The notes under the pieces were generated by a model. It did not search any database, was not told the DNA's origin, and worked only from the letters and a program-made list of their open reading frames with translations. A DNA stretch of 64,000 bases from Microbacteriaceae bacterium (GTDB taxonomy: Bacteria; Actinomycetota; Actinomycetes; Actinomycetales; Microbacteriaceae), in NCBI GenBank assembly GCA_025463565.1, contig JAODAT010000075.1, forward strand, positions 1 through 64,000. Direction: 5' to 3'. Below are positions 23,661 through 33,692 of this stretch, in pieces. A program made the translations under genes and the position numbers. Positions within the stretch are counted from its first letter, which is position 1, and each line of letters starts with the position of its first letter.

Positions 23661-24676
23661 AAGGAGTGCGCCTGCTCCAGGATGCTGAGGACGGCGAGCG
23701 AGTCCCTCGCGTCGACGGGGCTGGCGGCCCCGTCGAGCAGAGTCGCGGCCACACCGGCGTAGAAGGCCGCGTAGTCGCCGTGCTCCATCGGCACGGGCAC
23801 CAGGTCGGCACCGGTTCCGAGCGTGCCCCATGCGCTTTCGGGCTGCTCCCCGAATCCGGGATCGGCCGGTGAAGCACCGGCCATGAGTGCGGGCTCCTGC
23901 CCGTCGAGCCCGTACGAGGCGTAGGCGGATTTCGAGCCGAGCACCCGAAAGCGCGGCCCGCTCTGGCCGGCGAAGCGGCTCACCGTGAGATGCGAGTGCA
24001 CACCGCTGTCATGTCGAAGCGACAGGAAGGCGTCGTCGTCACTCACCCCGCCCTCCCGCAGCACGGAGAGCTCGGCATCCACCAGCGTCGCCGGCCCGAA
24101 CAGCTGCAGTGCCTGGTCGACGACGTGGCTGCCGAGGTCGAAGGTGATCCCGGCGCCCTGGCTGATCGGTGTGGTGTCCTGCCAGCGGTCGCGAAGCGCG
24201 GGTGACCAGCGCTCGAAGGTCGACTCGAAGCGATGCACCGTGCCGAGCGCGCCCGATTCGACGAGCTTGCGCACCGTCAGAAAATCGCCGTCCCAGCGGC
24301 GGTTCTGGTACACGAAGAGATTCCCGCCGGCGGCGATCAGCTGCTCGGCCTGGGATACGGATGCCGCGAACGGCTTGTCGATGACGACAGCGGCCCCGCT
24401 CGCCAGGGCCGCCAGACCCTGCTCGAGGTGCACGTGCGCCGGTGAGGCCAGCACCACCAGGTCGAGGCCCCGCTCGATGAGTTCTCCCGGGGTCGCCACG
24501 ATTTCGGCACCCGGGTGGTGCGCTCGCGCTTCGGCCTGGCGGGACGGGTCGCTCGTGGCGATCACGTCGAGGCTGAAACGGTCATTCGTCGCGACGAATG
24601 GGGAATGGAAAATGCGGCCGGAGAGGCCGTAGCCGATGATTCCGGTGCTGATTCTTTTCGAGGATCTTTCGTTCAC
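23657..24676 (-). CDS. Gfo/Idh/MocA-family oxidoreductase
   Basis: 339 residues. The N-terminal Rossmann domain has 'GIIGYGLSGRIFHSPFV', 'DLVVLASPAHVHLEQG' and 'VIDKPFA', the family EKP motif in a DKP form. The C-terminal alpha/beta domain contains 'GAGITFDLGSHVVDQAL' with the catalytic His/Asp region. It is probably NAD(P)-dependent and acts on a sugar or cyclitol. The GTG start lies six bases after TAGTCT. The substrate cannot be inferred from neighbours. Confidence 0.92.
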   Translation of the reverse strand: MNERSSKRISTGIIGYGLSGRIFHSPFVATNDRFSLDVIATSDPSRQAEARAHHPGAEIVATPGELIERGLDLVVLASPAHVHLEQGLAALASGAAVVIDKPFAASVSQAEQLIAAGGNLFVYQNRRWDGDFLTVRKLVESGALGTVHRFESTFERWSPALRDRWQDTTPISQGAGITFDLGSHVVDQALQLFGPATLVDAELSVLREGGVSDDDAFLSLRHDSGVHSHLTVSRFAGQSGPRFRVLGSKSAYASYGLDGQEPALMAGASPADPGFGEQPESAWGTLGTGADLVPVPMEHGDYAAFYAGVAATLLDGAASPVDARDSLAVLSILEQAHSF

Positions 24677-24688
24677 CCAGCCAGACTA
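24677..24688 (-). promoter_or_regulatory. Putative leaderless promoter of the Gfo/Idh/MocA gene
   Basis: TAGTCT (24683-24688) followed by six bases and GTG 24676. Confidence 0.5.
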
Positions 24689-24745
24689 GGCGCTAGCATC
24701 GGCATATTCCGGGCACCCCGAGCCCGGCGACCGCCCGGAGTACCC

Positions 24746-26362
24746 GTGAAAAATCTCCTCGCTGCTGCATCCGCGATCGTGCTCGCCCTCGGCGGCCTTG
24801 CGGTGGCGATTCCCGCGTCGGCCGCCACACCGACACCGAGTCCCGACAGCGTGCTGGTGTACACGGGAACCTCGACCACGTCAGCCGCCTCCGATCCTGG
24901 CACCGCGCTTTATTCCTCGTCCGCGGTCGCAACGGTCGACTGCGGTTCGGGGCACTGTCTGATCACGTCGATCTCGATCGACGGGAGCGTGCACGGCACC
25001 GGCATCCAACAGATGTACGGCGGAAAGCCGCCCTCGCTCGACCATGGCAAAGGCACCTTCTCCCTCTCGGCATACAACACCATTTGCAGCGACGATGAGT
25101 ACCTTCCTGCCGGCGTCTTCACGGTCGACATCAGCACGACCACCTTCAACGGTGTGTATAACGCGGAGGCCCAGCCCACTGTGCAGTGTCCGCAGGCGGA
25201 GCGGGGCCAGCCCGCCACCGTACTGACATTCGTGATGGCGCTGACCAGCGGCACCGCGTGCCTCATCGACTCGAGCTGCCCGACTCCAACGCCGACGCCA
25301 ACGGTCACCACCCTTGCGAACGGCGGCACGGCCCCGGGCCGCTCGACCGGGCCGCGGGCGGCATCCGTTCCGAGCGTGCTTAGCGTGCTGCCGACGGTGG
25401 TAAAGGCGTTCACCGTGCGGAACTCGATCTGGGCCGCAGCCGCTGCGGTCGTGCTCGTGCTGCTCATCGCCATCCCGACACACTTCTTCAATGAAGCCGC
25501 CGGCAAGACGAGTGAACTGTTCGAACGCTGGTGGCGCAAACGCCGGCCCGTGAAAACGGACAGGAAAGCGAAGCCGCTGAAGCCCGTGCGACTGGCCGGC
25601 TGGCCGCTCGCCGCTGGCGGAGTGGCCGCGGCGAGCATCATCTCGGCCTTCGTCGATCCAAGGTTCGGTTTCGACGCGGCCAGCGCACGCACCTTCGCGT
25701 CGATCCTCGTGTCGTTCGTGGTCGACGTCTGCATCGGCTGGTTCGTGCTGCTGTTCGTCGTTCGCAAGACGCATCCCGCCTCGACCGCCCGCTTCGAGTT
25801 CAAGCCGCTCACACTGCTGATCGTTGTCGTCGCCGTGTTGTTCAGCCGGCTCACCGACTTCCAGCCGGGCATCGTCTTCGGCCTGGTCGCGGGTATCGCG
25901 TTCGGCGGCTTGCTCGCAACGGCCGAGAAGGCGCGGGTCGCGCTGATCGGACTGGGCTGGTCGTTCGGCATCGGAGTGATCGCCTGGGTCGGCTACAGCC
26001 TCACCAGTGTGCACGCCGTATTCCTGCACGAGACACTGTCCGGGATCGCGATCGCCGGCAGCTCATCGCTGCCCATCGCACTACTGCCGGTGCGCGGACT
26101 CACGGGCGGTGTCGTCTGGAGATGGAAGCGCTGGGTCTGGGCGCTGGCCTACGGAGTCGGGCTGTTCGCGTTCATGGTGATGCTGATGCCAATGCCGTTC
26201 TCCTGGCAGAGCGTGCCGATCAACCTGGTGGTGTGGATCGTGCTCTATCTTGCCTACGCGGTCGTTGCGATCGGGCTGTGGCTGTTGGTCGAACGGCCAT
26301 GGAAGAAAGAAGAGTCAGGCGGAGGGAGCGTCGACCGCGCCGCCGAAGCGCCGGTTTCGTGA
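24746..26362 (+). CDS. Secreted-ectodomain polytopic membrane protein (possible FGLLP-motif family)
   Basis: 538 residues. A signal peptide ([25 protein letters not shown], cleavage near AxA) is followed by an extracellular beta-rich domain of ~200 residues with several Cys, a Pro/Thr linker (PTPTPTVTT), then about nine membrane helices. '[17 protein letters not shown]' resembles the motif of the actinobacterial FGLLP membrane family. GTG 24746 has GGAG upstream; the track's 24515 start is inside the divergent gene. Its 3' end overlaps uppS on the opposite strand by 48 bp. Function unknown. Confidence 0.75.
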   Translation: MKNLLAAASAIVLALGGLAVAIPASAATPTPSPDSVLVYTGTSTTSAASDPGTALYSSSAVATVDCGSGHCLITSISIDGSVHGTGIQQMYGGKPPSLDHGKGTFSLSAYNTICSDDEYLPAGVFTVDISTTTFNGVYNAEAQPTVQCPQAERGQPATVLTFVMALTSGTACLIDSSCPTPTPTPTVTTLANGGTAPGRSTGPRAASVPSVLSVLPTVVKAFTVRNSIWAAAAAVVLVLLIAIPTHFFNEAAGKTSELFERWWRKRRPVKTDRKAKPLKPVRLAGWPLAAGGVAAASIISAFVDPRFGFDAASARTFASILVSFVVDVCIGWFVLLFVVRKTHPASTARFEFKPLTLLIVVVAVLFSRLTDFQPGIVFGLVAGIAFGGLLATAEKARVALIGLGWSFGIGVIAWVGYSLTSVHAVFLHETLSGIAIAGSSSLPIALLPVRGLTGGVVWRWKRWVWALAYGVGLFAFMVMLMPMPFSWQSVPINLVVWIVLYLAYAVVAIGLWLLVERPWKKEESGGGSVDRAAEAPVS

Positions 26363-27115
26363 GGCGTACAGCTCGATCGCGTTCCACAGGTCGACGCGGC
26401 TGAAATCCGGCCAGAGGGTGTCGAGGAAAACCATCTCGGCGTATGCCGACTGCCAGAGCATGAAATTGCTGGTGCGCTGCTCGCCCGACGACCGCACGAA
26501 CAGGTCGACATCCGGAAGATCAGGAATGTAGAGCGCGCGCTGGATGGTCTTCTCGGTGATTCCCGATGGTTTGAGCCGCCCGGCGGCCACCTCCTCGGCG
26601 ATCGCGCGCACGGAATCCTGAATTTCCGTGCGGCCACCGTAGTTGACGCACATCGTCAGGGTGAGAGTGCTGTTGCCCTCGGTGAGTCGCTCCGCGAACT
26701 GCAGCTCGTCGATCACCGAGCGCCACAGCCGGGGCTTGCGCCCCGCCCAGCGCACGCGAACGCCCCAGTCGTTGAGCTGGTCGCGGCGACGGTGCAGCAC
26801 GTCGCGGTTGAAGCCCATCAGGAAGCGAACCTCCTCGGGCGACCGCTTCCAGTTCTCCGTGGAGAACGCGTAGACGCTGATGTGCTTCACACCGATCTGG
26901 ATGGCGCCGGCGACGACATCGAGCAGCGCCGCCTCCCCCGCCTTGTGGCCTTCGATTCGGGTGAGCCCCTTGCCGTTCGCCCAGCGGCCGTTGCCGTCCA
27001 TGACGACGGCCACATGATCGGGGACGGCGGATTTCGGCAGCTGCGGCGGGTAGAGGCCGGTCCAGTCGACCGGCTTGAAGTCGACGGCATCTTTATGCGT
27101 CTTGTTGACCGGCAT
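26315..27115 (-). CDS. uppS: Isoprenyl transferase (undecaprenyl diphosphate synthase family)
   Basis: 266 residues; condenses isopentenyl diphosphate onto an allylic primer to make the polyprenyl carrier for peptidoglycan and glycan assembly. Motifs: '[14 protein letters not shown]' with the catalytic Asp, '[13 protein letters not shown]', '[15 protein letters not shown]', '[10 protein letters not shown]' and '[35 protein letters not shown]'. It is coupled to recO by a TGATG overlap, the recO-uppS pairing of Actinobacteria. The real chain length cannot be read off. Confidence 0.96.
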   Translation of the reverse strand: MPVNKTHKDAVDFKPVDWTGLYPPQLPKSAVPDHVAVVMDGNGRWANGKGLTRIEGHKAGEAALLDVVAGAIQIGVKHISVYAFSTENWKRSPEEVRFLMGFNRDVLHRRRDQLNDWGVRVRWAGRKPRLWRSVIDELQFAERLTEGNSTLTLTMCVNYGGRTEIQDSVRAIAEEVAAGRLKPSGITEKTIQRALYIPDLPDVDLFVRSSGEQRTSNFMLWQSAYAEMVFLDTLWPDFSRVDLWNAIELYASRNRRFGGAVDAPSA

Positions 27116-27888
27116 CAGGTATCTGTCCGTGAGATTTCGACAAGCTCAATCCGCGGTTCGGTGCGCCTCCGGTCGACGTGCTCCAGGGAACGGAGCCCGC
27201 GGTCGAGGTGGAACTGGGTGTATGCGGCGACGACGCCGCTCGCCTGCGCGCGGGTGCGGTCATCCGCCTCGTCCGCGGTGGCCCACTCTCCGGTGAGCAG
27301 GGATGACAGCAGCAGTATGGTCTGCCGGTCCAGTCGCGGGGCTCCGGGCGGTGCCACCTCGTCCGCCACCACCCCGCCCAGCTGCACCACGAACGCCGAG
27401 TGCGGCCCGGGGGCGCCCGTCACTGAGCAGGTGTCGAAGCTCGGCGACCAGCCGGCGATGGAGAGCGCGCGGAGGAGATACGAGTCGAGCGTCAGGCTCG
27501 CGCCGTGCTCCTGCTTCGAGAGCGAGCGGAGCGCACCGACCAGCAGGAGGTATTGCTGCAGGCTGGGTTCGGCATCCGTCAGCTTGTCCGCGGCCTCCAC
27601 CATGGCGCTTGCCGCCGTGTAGCTGCCGTAGTCGGCGGTGATTTCGGCCCCGTACGAGCCGACCGACTCGGCCTGGGTGACGATGTCGAGGCTGCGGCCC
27701 TCGTAGAGCTGCACGTCGGCCACCATGAACGGTTCCAGCCGGGCGCCGAATTTGGAGGCCGTTCGCCGGACGCCCTTCGCCACCGCGCGGATCTTGCCGT
27801 GCTCGCGGCTGAGCATCGTGACGATGCGATCGGCCTCACCGAGTTTGTGCGTGCGCAGCACGACGACTTCATCCCGGTAGAGCGGCAT
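27115..27888 (-). CDS. recO: DNA repair protein RecO
   Basis: 257 residues; loads RecA on SSB-coated DNA in the RecFOR pathway. The N-terminal OB fold is '[39 protein letters not shown]', then a helical domain. The zinc-finger region that many RecO proteins carry reads '[28 protein letters not shown]' here, with only one Cys, so zinc binding seems lost. The C-terminus ([12 protein letters not shown]) is encoded by a REP-like half site, probably an extension. ATG 27888 follows GATACT by six bases. Confidence 0.94.
   Translation of the reverse strand: MPLYRDEVVVLRTHKLGEADRIVTMLSREHGKIRAVAKGVRRTASKFGARLEPFMVADVQLYEGRSLDIVTQAESVGSYGAEITADYGSYTAASAMVEAADKLTDAEPSLQQYLLLVGALRSLSKQEHGASLTLDSYLLRALSIAGWSPSFDTCSVTGAPGPHSAFVVQLGGVVADEVAPPGAPRLDRQTILLLSSLLTGEWATADEADDRTRAQASGVVAAYTQFHLDRGLRSLEHVDRRRTEPRIELVEISRTDT
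27131..27156. repeat. Half-copy of the REP-like repeat in the recO 3' end
   Basis: GAGATTTCGACAAGCTCAAT followed by CCGCGG matches the right arm of the 4803-4869 palindrome with about five substitutions. It is read in frame as IELVEIS at the recO C-terminus. No partner arm is next to it. Confidence 0.6.
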
Positions 27889-27900
27889 CCTTCAAGTATC
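27889..27900 (-). promoter_or_regulatory. Possible leaderless promoter of recO-uppS
   Basis: GATACT (27895-27900), then TGAAGG and ATG 27888. The intervening GAAGG is too close to the ATG to be a normal Shine-Dalgarno. Confidence 0.35.
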
Positions 27901-27913
27901 GCCTGAAGGGCCG

Positions 27914-28906
27914 TCAGTGGGCCGATACGGCGCGGTGCTCGCCGCGGTCGATCAGTCGCGTCAGCAGCTCGGTGTAGCTCACGCCGACCGCCTGCCACAT
28001 GCGCGGGTACTGGCTGAACGCCGTGAGGCCTGGCAGGGTGTTCACCTCGTTGAGCGTGATCGCGCCGTCTTCGCCGACGAAGAAGTCGACGCGGGCAAGG
28101 CCGTCGCAGCCGAGGGTGCTGAAGGCCTCCTTCGCGTACTCGCCCAGCTGCACGCTGATGTGCTCCGGGATCTGCGCGGGCACCTCGAGCTCGGCGCCGC
28201 CGGAGGTGTATTTGGCCTCGTAGTCGAAGAACGCCGAGCTGGTGGGATGGATGCGCAGGGGCGCGCCGACCTCGAGCGAGCCGTCGACGTTCTGCAGCAC
28301 GCCGAGGTCGATCTCGTCGCCGACGACGGCCATCTGCACGAGCGCAACATCGTCGTGCTCGAGGGCGACGTCGATCGCCCGAAGCAGTTCGTACTGGTCG
28401 TCGGCCCGGCCGACCCCCACGCTCGAGCCCGAACGGTTCGGCTTCACGAACAGTGGAAATTCGAGATGCGCCACCAGCTCGAGCGCTCGATCACGGGTCT
28501 CCGCGGTAATGCCCATGCTCGGAATCGTCGGAATGCCGCCCGCCTCCAGCAGCGTCTGGGTCATCAGCTTGTCCATGGCCAGCGCGCTCGCGAGCACGCC
28601 GCAGCCGACGTAGGGCACTCCGGCAAGTTCGAGCAGGCCCTGCACGGTGCCGTCCTCGCCGAATCGGCCGTGCAGCACCGGGAACACCACATCGATGCCC
28701 TCGAGGTCGGGAAGCCGCGTGCCTCCGGTCGCGCTCGCCAGGTCGTCGATCGCGTCGACGCGGTGCCAGCGGCCGTCGCGCGCGATGCCGAACAGCACCG
28801 GCTCGAACAGAGCGGTGTCGAGGTTCGCGGCAACGCTGCGGGCCGAGTTGACGGAGACCTCGTGCTCGCTGTTCGCGCCGCCGAAGATGATGCCGATTCG
28901 CTTCAC
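27914..28906 (-). CDS. ddl: D-alanine--D-alanine ligase
   Basis: 330 residues, ATP-grasp enzyme that joins two D-Ala for peptidoglycan. N-terminal 'GIIFGGANSEHEVSVNSARSV' with catalytic Glu, 'VFPVLHGRFGEDGTVQGLLEL', 'PLFVKPNRSGSSVGV', the omega-loop 'FFDYEAKYTSGG' with the YxxKY-type signature of D-Ala ligases rather than the VanA type, and 'DGLARVDFFV...LNEVNTLPGLT'. The ATG overlaps the alr stop by four bases, so alr-ddl form a wall-precursor operon. Confidence 0.96.
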   Translation of the reverse strand: MKRIGIIFGGANSEHEVSVNSARSVAANLDTALFEPVLFGIARDGRWHRVDAIDDLASATGGTRLPDLEGIDVVFPVLHGRFGEDGTVQGLLELAGVPYVGCGVLASALAMDKLMTQTLLEAGGIPTIPSMGITAETRDRALELVAHLEFPLFVKPNRSGSSVGVGRADDQYELLRAIDVALEHDDVALVQMAVVGDEIDLGVLQNVDGSLEVGAPLRIHPTSSAFFDYEAKYTSGGAELEVPAQIPEHISVQLGEYAKEAFSTLGCDGLARVDFFVGEDGAITLNEVNTLPGLTAFSQYPRMWQAVGVSYTELLTRLIDRGEHRAVSAH

Positions 28907-30063
28907 AGTGTCGCCGCCCCGATGTATGTTGCCCCGATATGACTTCTGGCCATCCGGCCGCCGAGCCCGGTGAGGATCTCATGGGCGATCGTACCCGTCA
29001 CGTCCGCCCACTCCTGGGCGTCCGGTTCGCCGAGATCCGGCCGGCCGAGCAGCACCACCTCGTCCCCGAGACTGACGGCCGTCTCCCCGACGTCGACGAC
29101 GAGCTGGTCCATCGAGATGGCCCCGACGATGGGATGCCGTTTACCCGCGATCACGACCTCGCCGCCATGAGACAGGTCGCGCGGAATCCCGTCCCCGTAG
29201 CCCACCGGAACGAGCACCAGGGTGGTCGTGCGGTCGGTCACGTAGGCGTGGTTGTAGCTCACGCCGGTGCCCGCCGCCACCTCGCGCAGCTGGGTGACCC
29301 GCGACACCACCCGCATCGCCGGCTCGAGCCCGTGGCTCACGCCGCGCACCGTCTCGATTCCGTAGACGGAGGCGCCGCAGCGCACCACGTCGAACCAGGT
29401 CGTGTCGTGAGCAAGCGCGGCGGCCGAGTTGGCCAAGTGCAGCTGCGCTGGGGCGAGACCGAGTTCGCGGGCTTTCGCGACGCCGCTCTCGAATGCCAAG
29501 CGCTGGGTCTCGGTGGACAGCGGATCGGGATCCGCGGCGAGAGCCAGGTGCGACCAGACGCCGGTGACCGACAGCAGGCCCTCCGACTCGGCGGTCGCCG
29601 CGGCGCCGCAGAGCGCATCCCAGTCGGCCACCGGCGCGCCGCCGCGGGACATCCCGGTATCCAGCTCCAGGTGCACGAGAGCGGAAGTGCCCGCGTTGCG
29701 GGCCGCGGCCGCGACGGCGTTCAGGGTCTCCGTGTTCGCGCAGGAGATGGTCACCTGGGCGGCCACGGCATCCGCGAGTCTCGTCCATGGGTCGGCCAGC
29801 CAGCACAGCACCGGCGCGTCGATGCCGGCCTCGCGCAGACGCAGTGCCTCGTCGACGGTCGCGACGCCGAGCCAGGCCGCGCCCGAATCGAGGGCGGTTT
29901 TCGCCACCTCGAGCCAGCCGTGACCGAAGGCGTCCGCCTTGACGACCACCATGACCTCTTTGCCGGTGCGGGCCGCGAGTCGCCCGATGTTGCGGGAGAT
30001 GGCGGCCAGGTCGACGATTCGGGTGGCGAGCGGCGACGGCACAGTCGCGTCGGCCGGGGTCAT
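28903..30063 (-). CDS. alr: Alanine racemase
   Basis: 386 residues, PLP-dependent; supplies D-Ala to Ddl. The PLP Lys lies in 'VVVKADAFGHGW' (usual motif KADAYGHG, here Phe for Tyr). The second catalytic Tyr is in 'GTGVSYNHAYVTDRTTTLVLVPVGYGDGIPR', and 'GAISMDQLVVDVG' is the C-terminal motif. The track begins at 30450, but ATG 30063 (MTPADATVPSPLATR) leaves an 18-bp divergent gap to the NAD-binding gene and lies seven bases after TATCCT. Confidence 0.96.
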   Translation of the reverse strand: MTPADATVPSPLATRIVDLAAISRNIGRLAARTGKEVMVVVKADAFGHGWLEVAKTALDSGAAWLGVATVDEALRLREAGIDAPVLCWLADPWTRLADAVAAQVTISCANTETLNAVAAAARNAGTSALVHLELDTGMSRGGAPVADWDALCGAAATAESEGLLSVTGVWSHLALAADPDPLSTETQRLAFESGVAKARELGLAPAQLHLANSAAALAHDTTWFDVVRCGASVYGIETVRGVSHGLEPAMRVVSRVTQLREVAAGTGVSYNHAYVTDRTTTLVLVPVGYGDGIPRDLSHGGEVVIAGKRHPIVGAISMDQLVVDVGETAVSLGDEVVLLGRPDLGEPDAQEWADVTGTIAHEILTGLGGRMARSHIGATYIGAATL

Positions 30064-30076
30064 ATATACGAGGATA
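30064..30076 (-). promoter_or_regulatory. Putative leaderless promoter of alr-ddl
   Basis: TATCCT (30071-30076), seven bases, then ATG 30063. The hexamer lies within the 18 bp between alr and the divergent gene, overlapping that gene's ribosome-binding site. Confidence 0.4.
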
Positions 30077-30081
30077 GGTGA

Positions 30082-30798
30082 ATGGCAACCATCCTCGTCA
30101 CTGGTGGTACGGCGCAGCTGGGAAGACCGACCGTCGCGCTCTTGCGCGCCTCGGGCAACGACGTTCGCGTGCTCAGCAGGAAGCCCGGCAATGTCGTGGG
30201 TGATCTTGCTACCGGGGCCGGCATCCGCGACGCGCTCGACGGGGTCGACACGCTCGTGCACCTCGCCTCGGCTCCGCACGGCCCGCTGTTCGAGGCCGCG
30301 GTGGCCGCAGGAGTCGCGCATACCGTGTACATATCGATCGTCGGAATCGACGATATCCCGCTCGGTTACTATCGCGGCAAGCTGGCGGACGAGCGCGCAC
30401 TGGTCGCCTCCGAGCTCCCCCACACGATCCTCCGGGCGACCCAGTTCCACTCGTTCGTTGACGGCATCTTCGCCTCACAGCGTCTCTCGCCGTTGCTCAT
30501 CGCTCCGGCGTTCTCATTCCAGCCGATCGCGGTCGACGAGGTGGCCGCCCGGTTGGCCTCGTTGGCGATCGGTGCGCCGCAGGGCAGGGTCGCCGACATC
30601 GGCGGCCCGGAGCAGAAGACGGCGCTCGAGTTCGGCAGGCAGTGGCGGGATGCCGTCGGCGCGCGCCGACCCATGGTTCGAGTTTCCCTCCCCGGCGCGA
30701 CAATGCGCGGCTTCGCCGGCGGGCACAACCTGGTGCCCGGCACCCCATACGGGCGCGGCACCTTCACGGAATACCTGCAGGCGAGCCCACGCGCCTAG
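30082..30798 (+). CDS. NAD(P)-binding atypical SDR (NmrA/NAD-dependent epimerase-like)
   Basis: 238 residues. The N-terminal Rossmann motif is 'ILVTGGTAQLGRPTVALLRASGNDVRVLSRKPG', followed by 'VDTLVHLASAP', 'YISIVGIDDIPLGYYRGKLADERALVASELPHTILRATQF' and 'ADIGGPEQKTALEF', typical of NmrA/quinone-oxidoreductase-like atypical short-chain dehydrogenases. The canonical YxxxK is YYRGK. AGGA precedes the ATG. Substrate unknown. The gene is followed by two tandem repeat elements and convergent leuA. Confidence 0.87.
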   Translation: MATILVTGGTAQLGRPTVALLRASGNDVRVLSRKPGNVVGDLATGAGIRDALDGVDTLVHLASAPHGPLFEAAVAAGVAHTVYISIVGIDDIPLGYYRGKLADERALVASELPHTILRATQFHSFVDGIFASQRLSPLLIAPAFSFQPIAVDEVAARLASLAIGAPQGRVADIGGPEQKTALEFGRQWRDAVGARRPMVRVSLPGATMRGFAGGHNLVPGTPYGRGTFTEYLQASPRA

Positions 30799-30820
30799 CC
30801 GAGTACTGCACCCGAGCTGC

Positions 30821-30912
30821 GGAAATTCAGGACTTTGGCTCGAGGGCAGACTCTGCGTCCGCCTGTTTTCGGGACCTGCGTACTTGGTTCACGACCAAAG
30901 TCCTGAATTTCC
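30821..30912. repeat. Inverted-repeat element copy 7 (56-bp interior)
   Basis: Arms 30821-30838 and 30895-30912 are perfect complements. The copy starts 22 bp after the stop of the NAD-binding gene, and its right flank is CGAAGGTG. It is the first of two copies 67 bp apart between convergent genes. Confidence 0.95.
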
Positions 30913-30979
30913 GAAGGTGAGGATGCGGAACGTGCCAGTTACGGCGCGTCCCTTCGCGCGCTCCAGGCCCTCGAGTTGC

Positions 30980-31059
30980 GGAAATTCAGGACTTTGGCGC
31001 GCCCGAAACGCGGCTGAGCCCAAAATGGGCACACGGGATGACCAAAGTCCTGAATTTCC
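30980..31059. repeat. Inverted-repeat element copy 8 (44-bp interior)
   Basis: Arms 30980-30997 and 31042-31059 are perfect complements. The interior carries GCCCA-AAA-TGGGC. It lies 16 bp beyond the leuA stop. Copies 7 and 8 share the left flank pattern GAG(C/T)TGC and the right flank CGAAGGTG but have unrelated interiors. Confidence 0.95.
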
Positions 31060-31075
31060 GAAGGTGGAGGGCGGG

Positions 31076-32884
<1,809 letters not shown>

Positions 32885-32893
32885 TCAGCACTG

Positions 32894-32932
32894 GCCGCGA
32901 CGAGTGAGGCCTGGGTTAGGACTCGTCGCGGC
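32894..32932 (-). promoter_or_regulatory. Attenuator-type hairpin in the leuA leader
   Basis: On the minus strand GCCGCGACGAGT (32921-32932) pairs perfectly with ACTCGTCGCGGC (32894-32905) around a 15-nt loop. The 5' arm overlaps the last codons of the leader peptide, so ribosome position would decide whether the hairpin forms. It lies about 60 nt before the leuA ATG. Confidence 0.7.
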
Positions 32933-32960
32933 AGCTAAGGAGGAGCAGACCGAACAACAC
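32916..32960 (-). CDS. leuL: Leucine-rich leader peptide of leuA (14 residues)
   Basis: Far below the ORF-track cutoff. It reads (M)LFGLLLLSCRDES and stops at TAA, with five Leu codons in fourteen, four of them consecutive (CTG CTC CTC CTT). The GTG start (32960) lies exactly six bases after TACCCT, so translation would begin at the 5' end of a leaderless transcript. The Arg-Asp-Glu-Ser codons form the 5' arm of a perfect 12-bp hairpin. Ribosome-mediated attenuation of leuA by such peptides has been predicted for Actinobacteria. This copy fits: stalling at Leu codons leaves the arm free to pair, whereas reaching the stop covers it. Confidence 0.75.
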   Translation of the reverse strand: MLFGLLLLSCRDES

Positions 32961-32972
32961 GCTTTCAGGGTA
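32961..32972 (-). promoter_or_regulatory. Putative leaderless promoter of the leuA leader
   Basis: TACCCT (32967-32972), six bases, GTG 32960. The promoter overlaps the divergent Nudix promoter, whose -10 lies 13 bp away. Confidence 0.55.
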
Positions 32973-32984
32973 GCACCGCGGGCA

Positions 32985-32996
32985 TATGGTGGGGAA
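32985..32996 (+). promoter_or_regulatory. Putative leaderless promoter of the Nudix gene
   Basis: TATGGT (32985-32990), six bases, ATG 32997. Its -35 zone falls on the leuA-leader -10 region. Confidence 0.5.
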
Positions 32997-33692
32997 ATGG
33001 ACCCCAAGGCCTTCCGCGTCGCCGCGACGGTGCTGCTGGTGCGTGATGACCCATTCGAGGTTCTCATGGTGCGCCGGCATTCGAAAGCGACATTCGCCTC
33101 ACGTCTTGTCTTTCCCGGTGGCGTGGTCGATCCGGATGACTCAGACGAGGCGTGGCTGCCGCTGGTCACAGGTGCCGAGTCGCTCGACGCCGAGGAGCGG
33201 ACGCTGCGGATCTGCGCGTTCCGCGAAACGTGGGAGGAGACCTCGATTCTGATCGGCGCCGAGCGTTCGCCCGCACCCGGCGGCACGTTCCGTGAGGTCG
33301 TGACGGCCGCGGGCATCCGTCTCCCGCTTGACGCGTTGCAGCCGTTCGGGCACTGGATCACGCCGGATGCCGAACCCCGCCGCTTCGACACCTACTTCTA
33401 TCTGGCGCAGGCGCCCGCCGGCCAGACGGCGATAGCCGACGGCGGTGAGACGGTGGAGCTCGAGTGGCGCTCCCCCGCGCAGGAGGACGAGACGCTCATG
33501 TTTCCCACGTTGATGAACCTGATGCGGCTGGCCGGGAGTACGGATGTCGCGTCGGCCTTGCAGGCGGCGTCGGCTCGACCACAGGTCAGCGTGAAACCGA
33601 CGCTCGTGATGCGCGACGACGGAACGGCACTGGTCACCATCGATTCCGACGCAGGCTACCCCCTCACGGAATTCGTGCATCGACCGCTTTAG
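32997..33692 (+). CDS. Nudix hydrolase
   Basis: 231 residues. 'ATVLLVRDDPFEVLMVRRH...LVFPGGVVDPDD' is followed, after an insert, by the catalytic helix 'RICAFRETWEETSIL', a Nudix box with expanded spacing as in the NUDT19/CoA-diphosphatase-like group. The substrate may be a nucleoside diphosphate derivative or CoA ester; it cannot be fixed. ATG 32997 gives the family N-terminus and the track's 32634 start is inside leuA. The stop overlaps that of the MprF-like gene by four bases. Confidence 0.88.
   Translation: MDPKAFRVAATVLLVRDDPFEVLMVRRHSKATFASRLVFPGGVVDPDDSDEAWLPLVTGAESLDAEERTLRICAFRETWEETSILIGAERSPAPGGTFREVVTAAGIRLPLDALQPFGHWITPDAEPRRFDTYFYLAQAPAGQTAIADGGETVELEWRSPAQEDETLMFPTLMNLMRLAGSTDVASALQAASARPQVSVKPTLVMRDDGTALVTIDSDAGYPLTEFVHRPL

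Noticed and set aside
26616-26628. TCCTGAATTTCCG, a 13-base match to the element's right arm
   Set aside because: It lies inside uppS in the conserved segment GGRTEIQDS, has no partner arm and no extended match, so it is most likely a coding coincidence.
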